This document shows, piece after piece, positions 1 to 8,211 of a stretch of DNA of 64,000 bases. A program made the translations under genes and the position numbers. Position 1 is the first letter of the stretch. Each line of letters starts with the position of its first letter. The stretch covers positions 156,047-220,046 of the forward strand of contig DATIDV010000043.1 of the NCBI GenBank assembly GCA_035456105.1. Reading direction: 5' to 3'. The notes beneath the pieces were generated by a model. The model did not search any database and was not told the origin of the DNA. It worked only from the letters and a program-made list of their open reading frames with translations. This DNA is from Viridibacterium sp035456105 (lineage in GTDB: Bacteria > Pseudomonadota > Gammaproteobacteria > Burkholderiales > Rhodocyclaceae).

Positions 1-1164
1 CGCAGCGCCCATGCCACTGTACTCACCCTTGCCTGCCTCTCGCTGCTCATGCCGGCAAGCGCAGCGCACGCGCAATCAAGCACGCTATCCGCCACCAGCC
101 AGAGCAGCGCTGGCAGCAAAGGCGCGCCCGCCTCTTCCGCCAATACTTCCGCCAACACCTCCACCACCCCGCAAGCTCAGCCACAGCCCCCGCGTGCTGT
201 CGTGCTGGTGACCGCCAGAACCGAGATGTGGCCTGACGAGGTTGAGGTGTATGGCAACATCATGCCCTGGCAGGAAACGCACATCGGCACCGAAATCGGC
301 GGGCTGCGCCTGATCAGCGTGCGGGCCAATGTCGGCGATGTCGTGAAGAAAGGCCAGGTGCTCGCGCAACTGAATCCGACCTCGGTAGAAGCGGAGCTGG
401 AAGCGACGAATGCGCAACTGATGGAAGCACAGGCAGCGCTGGCGCAAGCCGACGCCACCCTGACCCGGGCCAAGCGCCTTGCGCCCTCGGGGGGTGTCAG
501 CCAGCAGGAAATGACGCTCTACGAGACGCAGAAGCAAACGGCCGAGGCACGCCTCAACGCCACACGGGCGCGCGTCAAGACGCAAGAACTCAAACTGGAA
601 TCGACGACGCTGGTCGCCCCCGACGATGGCGTGATTTCCTCCAGGTCAGCCTCCGAAGGCGCCATCATTCAAGCCGGCAGCGAACTCTTCCGTCTGATTC
701 GCTACGGGCGCCTTGAGTGGCGGGCAGAGGTCAAGGCGGACGTGCTGTTGCAACTCTCGCCAGGTCAGGAAATCACACTCGACAGCCCACTGGGCGATTC
801 CGTAAAAGGCCGCGTGCGCCAGATCGCGCCCACCATTGACCTGACAACGCGCACGGGCCTGGTATATGTCGACCTGCCAGCCAACACGCATTTCAAGGCT
901 GGATTCCAGGCGTCCGGCACACTCGCACTCAAACGTAAGGCACTCAACCTGCCAGCCAGCGCCGTGCGACATGACGAAAAGGGCGATCAGGTATTCACAG
1001 TCAATGCCGCCAACAAGGTAGAAGCCAACAAGGTGCAGCTTGGCCGCACGGTCGACAGCCGGATCGAGATTGTCTCGGGACTGAATGGGCGCACCGGCGT
1101 CATCGCCAGGGATGTCGAAGCACTGAAGGCAGGCGACACGGTGATCGTAGGCAAGGCGCCATAG
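1..1164 (+). CDS. RND efflux periplasmic adaptor subunit (5' partial)
   Basis: The frame is open from the first base. It begins in what reads as the end of a signal peptide (LTLACLSLLMPASAAHAQ), so the true start lies upstream of the window and the internal Met at base 49 is not the start. After a Ser/Ala/Pro linker comes the first lipoyl half (GDVVKKGQVLAQL), an Ala/Gln/Glu-rich helical hairpin, the second lipoyl half (APDDGVISSRSASEG), and beta-barrel and membrane-proximal parts. This is the HlyD/AcrA-type order. Such proteins bridge an inner-membrane pump and an outer-membrane channel. The pump gene usually follows the adaptor, but here the next gene is on the opposite strand, so any partner must lie upstream or elsewhere. 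The substrate cannot be read from the sequence. The family call is firm. Confidence 0.88.
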   Translation, partial: RSAHATVLTLACLSLLMPASAAHAQSSTLSATSQSSAGSKGAPASSANTSANTSTTPQAQPQPPRAVVLVTARTEMWPDEVEVYGNIMPWQETHIGTEIGGLRLISVRANVGDVVKKGQVLAQLNPTSVEAELEATNAQLMEAQAALAQADATLTRAKRLAPSGGVSQQEMTLYETQKQTAEARLNATRARVKTQELKLESTTLVAPDDGVISSRSASEGAIIQAGSELFRLIRYGRLEWRAEVKADVLLQLSPGQEITLDSPLGDSVKGRVRQIAPTIDLTTRTGLVYVDLPANTHFKAGFQASGTLALKRKALNLPASAVRHDEKGDQVFTVNAANKVEANKVQLGRTVDSRIEIVSGLNGRTGVIARDVEALKAGDTVIVGKAP

Positions 1165-1389
1165 CGCTGTTCGAGCCGCTGCTACGCAGGCCCGCAGAGC
1201 GAGCACCGATGGCGGCGCAGCGAACTGGATCTCAAACAGTTTTGGCAGCTGCTACCCATCGAGCCAGCCCGTTTCACGGAAAGCGCTTGTCAGAGGCTTC
1301 CGCAGCGTGATCGCATCCCATCGCGCATGAATTTGCGCGCGAAGAGAAGACAAAACGAGGCCTGCTACTGGCCGGCCCCTTTGTTCTCG

Positions 1390-2139
1390 TTACGGCTGTT
1401 TCTTGGCTGCATCCTGGAACGCCTTGATCACGGCGGCCACGTTGCCGGTCGGCTTGCCCACCGTAATGAAGCCCAATGGACGCTCCAGCTTCGCGGTGTC
1501 AACCACCGAGACCTTCGCAGAGTCAACGAAGCCCATGCCGACGCCACCAAACCCGTTTTCTTTGATAGCGACCTGCTCGGCGACCACCTTCACAGAGGGC
1601 ACTGCCGTGGCGGAGACGTCGTACTCCTTGCCCCCGAGCACGACCTTCTTGATCATCGCGCGCGTGCCGCCGGTGAACTCATCGACAAACAGCGCGATAG
1701 GCGCGTCCTTGCCGCCGACTTCCTTCCAGTTGCTGATCTTGCCCGTGTAGATGTCACGGACCTGGGCCCACGAGAGCGTTTTGACGGGATTGCTCTTGTG
1801 CACGACAAAGACGATTTCATCGGTCTTCACTAGCGTCATGACGAGCTTGGAAGGATCCACTTGCTTGCCCGCCGCATCCGCAGCGGCGGCAGCGATCTCC
1901 AGCGGCTCCGAGGTCATCGACGCGTCACACTTGCCACTCACCAGATCAACCAGACCACGCCCCGTCGCGTTGCCGACCACGACGAGTGTATGGCGGGTGT
2001 TTTTTTCCACCTCTGCCTGGTATGGATTGATGACGCGGTTCACCACCGTCGTCGCACCGTTCAGGCGCACCTCGGCAGCTGAAACGGAAAGACAGGTAAC
2101 TGCCAAGGCAACACTGGTCGCAACAGTAGAAAAGCGCAT
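1390..2139 (-). CDS. PstS-like phosphate ABC transporter substrate-binding protein
   Basis: This is a periplasmic binding protein of the PBP-like/PstS type, about 249 residues long. I chose the ATG at 2139 because a GGAG lies 8 bases before it and because MRFSTVATSVALAVTCLSVSAAE is then a clean signal peptide; an in-frame ATG at 2154 lacks a ribosome site. Family-like segments are LNGATTVVNRVINPY near the N-terminus (ligand loop), SGKCDASMTSEPL, VHKSNPVKTLSWAQVRDIY and the GGTRAMIKKVVL helix. It is shorter than classical PstS (about 340 residues), and no pstC, pstA or pstB is adjacent. It may serve a remote transporter or sense an anion. Exact ligand specificity is inferred. Confidence 0.82.
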   Translation of the reverse strand: MRFSTVATSVALAVTCLSVSAAEVRLNGATTVVNRVINPYQAEVEKNTRHTLVVVGNATGRGLVDLVSGKCDASMTSEPLEIAAAAADAAGKQVDPSKLVMTLVKTDEIVFVVHKSNPVKTLSWAQVRDIYTGKISNWKEVGGKDAPIALFVDEFTGGTRAMIKKVVLGGKEYDVSATAVPSVKVVAEQVAIKENGFGGVGMGFVDSAKVSVVDTAKLERPLGFITVGKPTGNVAAVIKAFQDAAKKQP

Positions 2140-2168
2140 TCTTTTTGACTCCATGAAAGACGGACCAA

Positions 2169-2186
2169 CGAACAGTCGGATGACAG
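2169..2186 (-). promoter_or_regulatory. candidate Pho box upstream of the PstS-like gene
   Basis: Read on the minus strand this is CTGTCAT, four bases, then CTGTTCG. The first half is identical to the PhoB half-site and the second keeps CTGT. The weakness is position: it ends only 30 bases before the chosen start, which would put the transcription start almost on the ribosome site. Treat it as a candidate only. Confidence 0.3.
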
Positions 2187-2519
2187 GGCATCCTTCAAAC
2201 ACTTCTGTCTGAGAACTCGCATATCGACGCTGCGGGTCAGCACTTTAGTGAAACTCTGTGGCGCGCCCGATATCGACACTGCGCTTGAGTACTAGCGCAC
2301 AACTCTGGCCAACCATCCGAAAACAAGTGTCACGAAACATGGCGTTACGAACACGCTTCATATCAGCTCTGATGCGCAAAAAAACCCCGCAATGCGTGAC
2401 CATTTCCATGGGTGTGCTGAATCCTCCACTGGCGCGAACGCGAGTGAGAGCCGAGCCTCGTCCCGAATTCCAGTGGGTTCGGGCGTTGGACAAGCCAGTG
2501 AAAGAATTTTTTTCACATC

Positions 2520-2694
2520 CAGTGAGGCGTTAGCTTCCGGCAACGCCTCGCACAGAACTGAGGAAGAGACGGCTCGATGGAGTCGTCCCTTCCGCTAACA
2601 GGAGTCTGCTCTGCGCGTGTGGGCCGATGGAGGACCCGGTCTGACCAGGTCTCTGCCTGAAACAGAAGGCCACGCGATACGTGGCCTTCTGTTT
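2520..2694 (+). ncRNA. candidate structured RNA ending in a strong hairpin
   Basis: No protein frame is convincing here, but several hairpins follow one another. A perfect 8-bp stem (gaggcgtt/aacgcctc) lies at about 2522-2547. A second stem (gacggctc/gagtcgtc, with one G-U pair) lies at about 2569-2589. The stretch ends in the 15-bp terminator at 2660-2694. Upstream is the divergent PstS-like gene and downstream the end of wrbA on the other strand, so a plus-strand transcript would stand alone. I do not recognise it as 6S, SRP, RNase P or tmRNA. The terminator alone could simply serve wrbA. Confidence 0.3.
2660..2694. terminator. bidirectional intrinsic terminator
   Basis: Perfect 15-bp arms (aaacagaaggccacg / cgtggccttctgttt) enclose a 5-base loop. 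A-rich and T-rich ends make it usable in both directions. It lies about 130 bases past the end of wrbA on the minus strand. Confidence 0.8.
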
Positions 2695-2823
2695 GATCGT
2701 GAAGATCTTCAGCGCGGTGATCGGGTGGGAATTTTCGAATGGCGGCTCAATGCATGCACGGGACGCTGACTCAACCAGAAATCCACCCTGATCCGTAAGC
2801 GGGATTCGACGCGATCAAGTCGA

Positions 2824-3432
2824 CTAACTTTTGGCCGCCAGCTTTGAAGCAATCGAAGCAACGTGTCGGCCCTGGAATTTCGCCATGCCAAGCTCCTGCT
2901 CGCTCGGCTGGCGTTCGCCCTGGCCACCGGCAATTGTCGATGCGCCGTAGGGGCTACCGCCCTTGATTTCATCCAGCCCCATCTGTCGCTGCTCGCTGTA
3001 GGGCATGCCGACGACCACCATGCCAAGGTGCAGCAGGGTCGGGTGGAAGGTGAGAATCGTGCTCTCCTGACCGCCGTGCTGGGTGGCACTGGAAGTGAAC
3101 ACGCTGCCAACCTTGCCGACAAGTGCGCCGCTCATCCACAGGGCACCTGTCTGATCAAGAAAGTTGCGCATCTGACCAGTCATATTGCCGAAGCGTGTGG
3201 GCGTCCCGAAAATGATGCCGTCGTAATCACCCAACTCTCCTGGCGTGGCAACCGGCGCGGTCTGATCCAGCTTGCCACCAACTTTGCGCAAGGCATCTTC
3301 CGACATCAGTTCCGGCACGCGCTTGATCGTAACAACGGCACCCGGCACCTCGGCAGCGCCTTCGGCTTCGGCCTGCGCCATGCGTTCGATGTGTCCATAC
3401 ATGCTGTGATAGAGAACAAGAATCTTTGCCAT
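2824..3432 (-). CDS. wrbA: NAD(P)H:quinone oxidoreductase WrbA (flavodoxin fold)
   Basis: WrbA is an FMN-binding cytoplasmic enzyme that reduces quinones by two electrons, avoiding semiquinones and oxidative stress. The 202-residue length is typical. The N-terminus KILVLYHSMYGHIERMA is the FMN phosphate-binding loop, followed by GIIFGTPTRFGNMTGQMRNF and SVFTSSATQHGGQESTI, both diagnostic of WrbA, and by GGSPYGASTIAG near the C-terminus. The gene stands alone, starts with ATG, and has a ribosome site (gaggtagcc on the minus strand). With the GST, DoxX and dioxygenase genes near 31 kb it adds to the quinone-handling capacity of this region. Confidence 0.96.
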   Translation of the reverse strand: MAKILVLYHSMYGHIERMAQAEAEGAAEVPGAVVTIKRVPELMSEDALRKVGGKLDQTAPVATPGELGDYDGIIFGTPTRFGNMTGQMRNFLDQTGALWMSGALVGKVGSVFTSSATQHGGQESTILTFHPTLLHLGMVVVGMPYSEQRQMGLDEIKGGSPYGASTIAGGQGERQPSEQELGMAKFQGRHVASIASKLAAKS

Positions 3433-3477
3433 GGCTACCTCATTTCTATTGATCGGGTTTGTTAGGGTCTAACTGAA

Positions 3478-3627
3478 CTACTCATCCTCGGGGCTGATTC
3501 GGCGACGCCGCCGCGACCAACCCAAAGCCAGACCGGCCACGCCCACCAAGGCGATGGACGCTGGTTCGGGAACCTCCGCATCGATTGCTGCAAGCGACCA
3601 CACCGCAAAAGATGCAGCCCTTGGCCT
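3478..3627 (-). pseudogene. relic of a PEP-CTERM exported protein (C-terminal sorting tail only)
   Basis: Read on the minus strand, the 49 codons before the stop at 3478 contain VPEPASIALVGVAGLALGW, then five arginines and a short acidic tail. That is the full PEP-CTERM layout: VPEP box, one hydrophobic helix, Arg cluster. Proteins with this tail are exported and processed by an exosortase. An in-frame TGA at 3628-3630 cuts the frame just upstream, and no frame further up looks like a matching exported domain. I therefore read it as the remnant of a deleted or frameshifted gene; a sequencing frameshift is the alternative. The motif itself is very clear. Confidence 0.72.
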
Positions 3628-3630
3628 TCA

Positions 3631-4137
3631 ATCATCTGCACAACCAGCAGCCTGAAGCTCGCACGACAGATCCTGCGTTTTCGACTCAACCAGTCCCCTG
3701 CGGTGATCAGCGGACTGCCACTCAATCATAGGAAAAGATTCGCGCCTGGACTCATAAATCGATGGCGCGAAAGAAAATCTTCATAGGGCTGTTCCCGAAT
3801 TTACTGATTCTGTCGAACCTGCCGTGAAGCGCAGCCTCGTACGCGAGGCGGTCGATACGCCCGTGCATGCCGCGGCGAAGAGAGAGAGCCCTCGCCAGGG
3901 CACACATTCTTTCTACCGCATGCATTTGCACGACACCTCCCGGAGCTTCGAAGAATTCCGCAAATGGAGCCTCTTCCATATGGGAGAGCTCGTCCACCGG
4001 CACGCGGGTCGTGCGCATCGGGTCGCCTGCGCTGAGACTCGAAGGGCGGCTCATGACAGAGAGCTGTTAAGGATCACCTCGTGATCCTGCTTTGCCGCTC
4101 ACGTATCAGCACTCCCCGCTTCGAAAGGATTCACCTC
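3631..4137. other. about 500 bases without a convincing gene
   Basis: Open frames of 80-100 codons exist on both strands (for example minus 3752-4054 and plus 3824-4084), but they overlap each other, lack good ribosome sites and show no recognisable motif. The region may hold the decayed upstream part of the PEP-CTERM gene and the promoter of the operon starting at 4138. Confidence 0.4.
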
Positions 4138-5406
4138 ATGACTACCATGATCGGATTGTCCGCACTGGTTCCACGCGCACCGCACCTGAAGTTCATCATC
4201 CTCGCGATGTCGCTCAGTGCAGTAGCCGGTCCAGCCTCCGCCGGGCCGGTTCGTTCGGTGGGTTCGATGACCTTCGCCGATGCCAACACGGTGATTGTGG
4301 CCGACTGGGTGGGTGGCGAGATTCACGCTTTGAAGCTCACGCCAGCGGCCCCGGCTGCCGCACAGCCTTACAGACTGAAGAACATTTCATCGCCTGTCGC
4401 GCAGGCCCTGCACGTCCAGCCCGATGCCTTGCGCTTCGAGGACATGGCATTCCGGCCGGGCACCGAACTGGCGTACATCACCTTGTCGGTGCAGCGTGGC
4501 AAAGCGCTGGAGCCTGCGCTGGTGTCGGTCGATAGCAGCGGCAAGGTGAATGTCATCAATCTGGCGAAGACGCCGCAGACCTCCGTCGCGATCAAGCAAC
4601 GTCCTACCGCTGACCAGAAGTTCTGGAATGACATTCCGGCCGCAAGCTACACGGTGACGGACTTGGTCTTCAACGAGGGCAAGCTCTACGTCGCCGGGCT
4701 GTCGAACGCGAGCTTCGCGTCGACGCTGCGAGTCTATGACTTCCCTTTCAATGGCAAGTCGAGCACGACCAGCATCGAGATGTATCACGCCGTGCACAAT
4801 CAGGTGGAGACGCGCGCGCCGATCCGCAAGATGACGATTGCAACACTCGACGGCGAGCCCACGCTGATTGCCGCCTACACCTGCACGCCACTGGTGACGG
4901 TAGCGTTGAAGGATCTCAAGGATGGCGCGCACATCGTCGGCAAGACGATTGCCGAACTGGGCTGGGGCAGCGCGCCGGTCGACATGGTGACATTCGATGC
5001 GGGCCAGGGGCCGATGGTGTTGCTGACCAACTCGCACAAGTCTGCCGATCTGATGACGCTGGAATCGATTGCTGCAGCCTCGAAACAGGCCGGCTTGAGC
5101 AGCCCCATCAAGTGGCCGAGCGAGCCTTACCTTGGCGTGAAGGCGATACCTGTGCCGATCTCCGGCATCGCTAGGCTTGGCAACCAGAACAAGGACTTTC
5201 TCGGCGCGATGCGTCGCGATGAAGCCACAGGTCGCATGGAGCTCGTGTCAATCCGCAAGGGCGCCTTCCTGCGCGTGAGCGACTTCATCAACGAGTACGA
5301 CTTTGCGGACTTCACTTACTTGCCGACCGACTATTTCCGCGGCGTGCATCAGGTGCTCCGCACGGACGAGGGCTATCCGGAATTGGCGGCAAGATCTGCG
5401 CCGTGA
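4138..5406 (+). CDS. exported protein of unknown function, propeller-like
   Basis: I do not recognise a named family. I chose the ATG at 4138 because AAAGGA lies 9 bases upstream and because the N-terminus then gives a signal peptide ending about PASAGPV. The mature part (about 380 residues) repeats a pattern of hydrophobic strand, turn with Asp/Asn/Gly, strand (MTFADANTVIVADWVGG, AYITLSVQRG, LVFNEGKLYVAGLS, PTLIAAYTCTPLVTVAL), as in beta-propeller proteins that read out along a chain. There is no lipobox and no membrane anchor. Its stop overlaps the start of the next gene (GTGA), so the two are translationally coupled and probably act together outside the inner membrane. Confidence 0.7.
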   Translation: MTTMIGLSALVPRAPHLKFIILAMSLSAVAGPASAGPVRSVGSMTFADANTVIVADWVGGEIHALKLTPAAPAAAQPYRLKNISSPVAQALHVQPDALRFEDMAFRPGTELAYITLSVQRGKALEPALVSVDSSGKVNVINLAKTPQTSVAIKQRPTADQKFWNDIPAASYTVTDLVFNEGKLYVAGLSNASFASTLRVYDFPFNGKSSTTSIEMYHAVHNQVETRAPIRKMTIATLDGEPTLIAAYTCTPLVTVALKDLKDGAHIVGKTIAELGWGSAPVDMVTFDAGQGPMVLLTNSHKSADLMTLESIAAASKQAGLSSPIKWPSEPYLGVKAIPVPISGIARLGNQNKDFLGAMRRDEATGRMELVSIRKGAFLRVSDFINEYDFADFTYLPTDYFRGVHQVLRTDEGYPELAARSAP

Positions 5407-6194
5407 AAATAGTGCGAAGCGGGCTGGCGTCGTGCGTGTTGATGTTGTGCGCAGTGACGCCGCCGGGCGTAGCGGCAAGTACGCCCCCCAGAGCTACCGC
5501 CGTTGTTTACCCCTCAGGGCCAGCGGTGCCGGAAAACCTGCTGCGCATTGAACTGCGCTTTTCGGCTCCGCTGCTAACGCCCTTGAGCATCGGGCACGTG
5601 AAGCTGGTCGATGTCCAGGGGCGTTCCATTGAAGACGCCTTTCTCGACCTGCCCTTGCCCAGCGCTGATGGTCGCCGCGTGACGCTATTGCTGCATCCGG
5701 GTCGCGTGAAATCTGGCGTGGGTGCGAACGTCTTGCTGGGGCGCGCGCTCAGCGCCGGCTCAGCCGTCACGCTGGTGATCGATGACCCGGCATTGGCGCA
5801 GCCCGTGCGCAAGACCTGGCAGGTGACGCCTTTCGATGCAGAAGCGCCCATACCGACGCGCTGGAGTTTTGATGCCCCCGCAGTGAGTAGTCGACAGGCG
5901 CTGACCGTGCGTCTCAATGCGGCAATCAGCTCCAGTTCAGAATCGCTGATTGCCGTGCGCGGGCCGGATGGCAAGCGTGTGAGGGGTCGCATTTCGCTGG
6001 GCGATGCGGAGACTATGTGGCGGTTTACGCCGGATCGGGTTTGGTCGTCCGGTAGTTATGCTGTTGCGGTTCATCCGGATCTTGAAGATCCTGCGGGGAA
6101 TCGCAGTTGTGCGGTGTTTGAGCTCAAGGATGAGAGTCACATCAACTGCGACGAAGGCGCGGAGATGCCCTTCGAAGTCGGTAAGCGCAAATAG
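5403..6194 (+). CDS. exported Ig-like-domain protein of unknown function
   Basis: The gene starts at a GTG that overlaps the previous stop. The N-terminus KIVRSGLASCVLMLCAVTPPGVAAS is a signal peptide, possibly with a lipobox-like Cys but without a strict one. The mature part looks like two or three beta-sandwich (bacterial Ig-like, SbsA-type) units: LLRIELRFSAPLLTPLSIGHV with VVYPSGPAVPENL before it, and later VSSRQALTVRLNAAIS and WRFTPDRVWSSGSYAVAVHP, close to the 'W.f.P...l..gtY.v.v...l.D.aGN' signature (DLEDPAGNRSC). Such domains usually bind partners or act as spacers. The role with the upstream propeller-like protein is unknown. Confidence 0.65.
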   Translation: MKIVRSGLASCVLMLCAVTPPGVAASTPPRATAVVYPSGPAVPENLLRIELRFSAPLLTPLSIGHVKLVDVQGRSIEDAFLDLPLPSADGRRVTLLLHPGRVKSGVGANVLLGRALSAGSAVTLVIDDPALAQPVRKTWQVTPFDAEAPIPTRWSFDAPAVSSRQALTVRLNAAISSSSESLIAVRGPDGKRVRGRISLGDAETMWRFTPDRVWSSGSYAVAVHPDLEDPAGNRSCAVFELKDESHINCDEGAEMPFEVGKRK

Positions 6195-6240
6195 GCTTCG
6201 CGCTTCGTCCGCACACTTTTCCAGGCATGAACCAACGTCT

Positions 6241-6318
6241 CGTCATCCCCGCGAACGCGGGGATCCAGTGGCTTAGCGCTGCAACGTCGCTGGATTTCCG
6301 CCTTCGCGGGAATGACGG
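6241..6318. repeat. REP-like palindrome pair
   Basis: Two imperfect copies of the cgtcatcccsgcgaa...gcgggatgacg palindrome in opposite orientation are separated by about 30 bases, just after the end of the Ig-like protein gene. Further copies of the family occur in the window near 6.4, 7.4, 12.0, 21.7, 53.1 and 57.6 kb. Confidence 0.8.
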
Positions 6319-6377
6319 ATGGGGAAGATGCGCGACGATACCGAGTTTGTTTCTCGCGCCCTTTTTCGCAAGACGCT

Positions 6378-6405
6378 CGTCATCCCGGCGAAGGCCGGGA
6401 TGACG
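6378..6405. repeat. single REP-like palindrome
   Basis: One perfect cgtcatcccggc-gaa-ggccgggatgacg hairpin lies between convergent genes. It could also help end transcription of the response-regulator gene on the minus strand. Confidence 0.8.
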
Positions 6406-6517
6406 ATGTTCTCGTGAAACCTGGAGAAGCCTCCTACGAATCTGAGCCCAGGAACTTGCTGATGAATTGCACCGTAGTCGCTGGGGCCCCGTCCATTCGT
6501 ACACGCATTCAATCGAA

Positions 6518-7240
6518 TCAATCGGCAGCCAGTTGCTCGGCATATCGATGCGTGCGCGGCCCTGCTGCAAGCAGTACCGCGCCGGTTCTAATCTGCGTCG
6601 GACCTCGCCCGTCAACGGACAGCAAACCGCGCCGCTCGGCCACGGTAGCCACTTGCGTGCGGCTGCGCGCGCCGAGCTTCTGGAAGATGCCCTTCATGTG
6701 CGACTTCACCGTGCCGGGTGCGATGTTCAGCTGCGTGGCGATGGCCTTGTTGGGAAAGCCCTCGACGAGCAGCCGCAATACATCCATCTCGCGTCCCGTC
6801 AGCGACTCAAATGCGACGCTGTCGGCAAGACGGCTTGCGACGGCACTACCAATATGGCGTGCGCCGCGATGCAGGGCGCGTACCGCATCGGCCAGTTCGT
6901 CGACACCGCAACCAAGGGTGAGGTAGCCGCGCGCACCCTGCTCCAGCGCATGACGTATTTCGCACTCGCTGTTGCGGTCCGTCAGGATGAGGATGCGGGG
7001 ATAGGGGAAGCGCGCAGAGAAAGACGCCGTGTGCACGTTGGCGAGAAGGCGCAGCCCGCTGATGTAGTCGGCCACGATGACATCAGCTTCGTAACTTCGC
7101 GAGTCGTACTCGCCGTGTGGGACACTTTTCGTTTCCACGGTGGCGATATCCGATTGCCGGTCCAGCGCACTCAGCAAGCCAGCCGCGACGAGAGGATCCT
7201 GATACTGCACGAGGGTCCTGATGAGCTTGCTCTCAGACAT
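6518..7240 (-). CDS. LuxR-type response regulator with degenerate receiver
   Basis: I chose the ATG at 7240 because GGGAGAGAGAT precedes it. Residues 7-125 fold like a receiver. Aligned with the neighbouring regulator, the acidic pocket Asp-Asp is replaced by Tyr13-Gln14 and the conserved Lys is Leu109, while the phospho-acceptor-like Asp58 (IVADY) and Thr87 remain. Residues about 150-215 are a LuxR/GerE helix-turn-helix (LTGREMDVLRLLVEG, NKAIATQLNIAPGTVKSHM). It sits downstream of the kinase-regulator pair on the same strand, 287 bases away. It probably binds DNA as a dimer without normal phosphorylation. Its targets are unknown. Confidence 0.85.
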   Translation of the reverse strand: MSESKLIRTLVQYQDPLVAAGLLSALDRQSDIATVETKSVPHGEYDSRSYEADVIVADYISGLRLLANVHTASFSARFPYPRILILTDRNSECEIRHALEQGARGYLTLGCGVDELADAVRALHRGARHIGSAVASRLADSVAFESLTGREMDVLRLLVEGFPNKAIATQLNIAPGTVKSHMKGIFQKLGARSRTQVATVAERRGLLSVDGRGPTQIRTGAVLLAAGPRTHRYAEQLAAD

Positions 7241-7430
7241 ATCTCTCTCCCGGTGATGCGTCGCCGAATCCCGCTGCGGCGCGCGGCCTCTGCTGCGTAG
7301 TAACACTGACACTTTGCGCAGAATGGCCTCATGCAGCCGCGAGCGCCATAGATGAGACGCATCGGATTCAAGTGCGGAGAAAGGCTTAGCCGGACCTCAT
7401 CCTTTTGGATGAGATGCCATTCTCGATCAT

Positions 7431-7476
7431 CGTCATCCCGGTGAGGCGCTGGAACCCGGCCTCCGCCGGGATGACG
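7431..7476. repeat. REP-like palindrome, diverged
   Basis: cgtcatcccgg, about 20 bases, then ccgccgggatgacgc. It lies in the gap between the two response-regulator genes and would form a hairpin in the minus-strand transcript, possibly separating their expression. Confidence 0.7.
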
Positions 7477-7527
7477 CAACCATTTTTGTCAGAACTGGTG
7501 CAACGCCAATGCGTCAGCAGACGCGAA

Positions 7528-8211
7528 TCAAACCTGCACCAGTCCGCGCTGAATGGCGACCGAGATCGCTTCCGTCCGGCTGAGCACGTTGAGTTTGGTG
7601 AAGATATTGCGCAGATGCGTTTTTACCGTTGCCTCACTGACCTTGAGACTGGCGGCGATTTCCTTGTTGCTCTGGCCTTGCACCAGCAGACTCAGCACAC
7701 CGGTTTCGCGTGCCGTCAGCGCTTCGCGACTCATGCCGACCGCGAGTTTCGCCACCATTGACGCCGGAATGCTGACCTCGCCCGCATGCACCTTGCGGAT
7801 GCAGTCGAGTAACTCCTCCCACGGCGCATCCTTCAACAGGTAGCCGCGCGCACCGGCCTTGATGACGTTCGAAATATCCTCATCGGTATCGAAGGTGGTC
7901 AGGACGATGAGGCGCGCCGACGGATCCGTCAGGCATATTTCTTCGATAGCGCCCACACCATCCAGCAACGGCATGCGCAGATCGAGCAAGGCGATGTCCG
8001 GCCGATGCTCACGCCACTGGGTCACCGCGTCACGACCATTGACGGCCTGTGCGACGACATGCATGTCTGCCTGCCTGCCGATGATGGCGACGAGGCCTTC
8101 GCGCACCGTAACGTGGTCATCAGCAACGAGCACGCCGATGCTGCGGACCGACGCGGGTTCGGGGACTGCGGGGGCATGTGCGACGACAGCACGGGACATT
8201 CTCTTCGTCAT
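7528..8211 (-). CDS. NarL/FixJ-family two-component response regulator
   Basis: This is an intact receiver (residues about 24-140) with acidic pocket Asp31-Asp32, phospho-acceptor Asp77 (ALLDLRMP), Thr105/106 and Lys127 (GYLLKDAP), followed by a LuxR-type helix-turn-helix (LTARETGVLSLLVQG, NKEIAASLKVSEATVKTHL). Its ATG overlaps the stop of the kinase gene (ATGA), so the two are translationally coupled and form a cognate pair. The HisKA_3-type kinase partner is exactly what NarL-type regulators use. No target promoter can be named. Confidence 0.95.
   Translation of the reverse strand: MTKRMSRAVVAHAPAVPEPASVRSIGVLVADDHVTVREGLVAIIGRQADMHVVAQAVNGRDAVTQWREHRPDIALLDLRMPLLDGVGAIEEICLTDPSARLIVLTTFDTDEDISNVIKAGARGYLLKDAPWEELLDCIRKVHAGEVSIPASMVAKLAVGMSREALTARETGVLSLLVQGQSNKEIAASLKVSEATVKTHLRNIFTKLNVLSRTEAISVAIQRGLVQV

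Noticed and set aside
2520..2694. 6S RNA, SRP RNA or tmRNA.
   Set aside because: None of the conserved cores could be found by eye; left as an unassigned candidate.
3752..4084. Hypothetical genes on either strand.
   Set aside because: They overlap each other, have no ribosome site and no recognisable protein features.
6239..6405. The REP palindromes as coding or as CRISPR repeats.
   Set aside because: Irregular spacing, inverted orientation and dispersion between genes fit REP elements.
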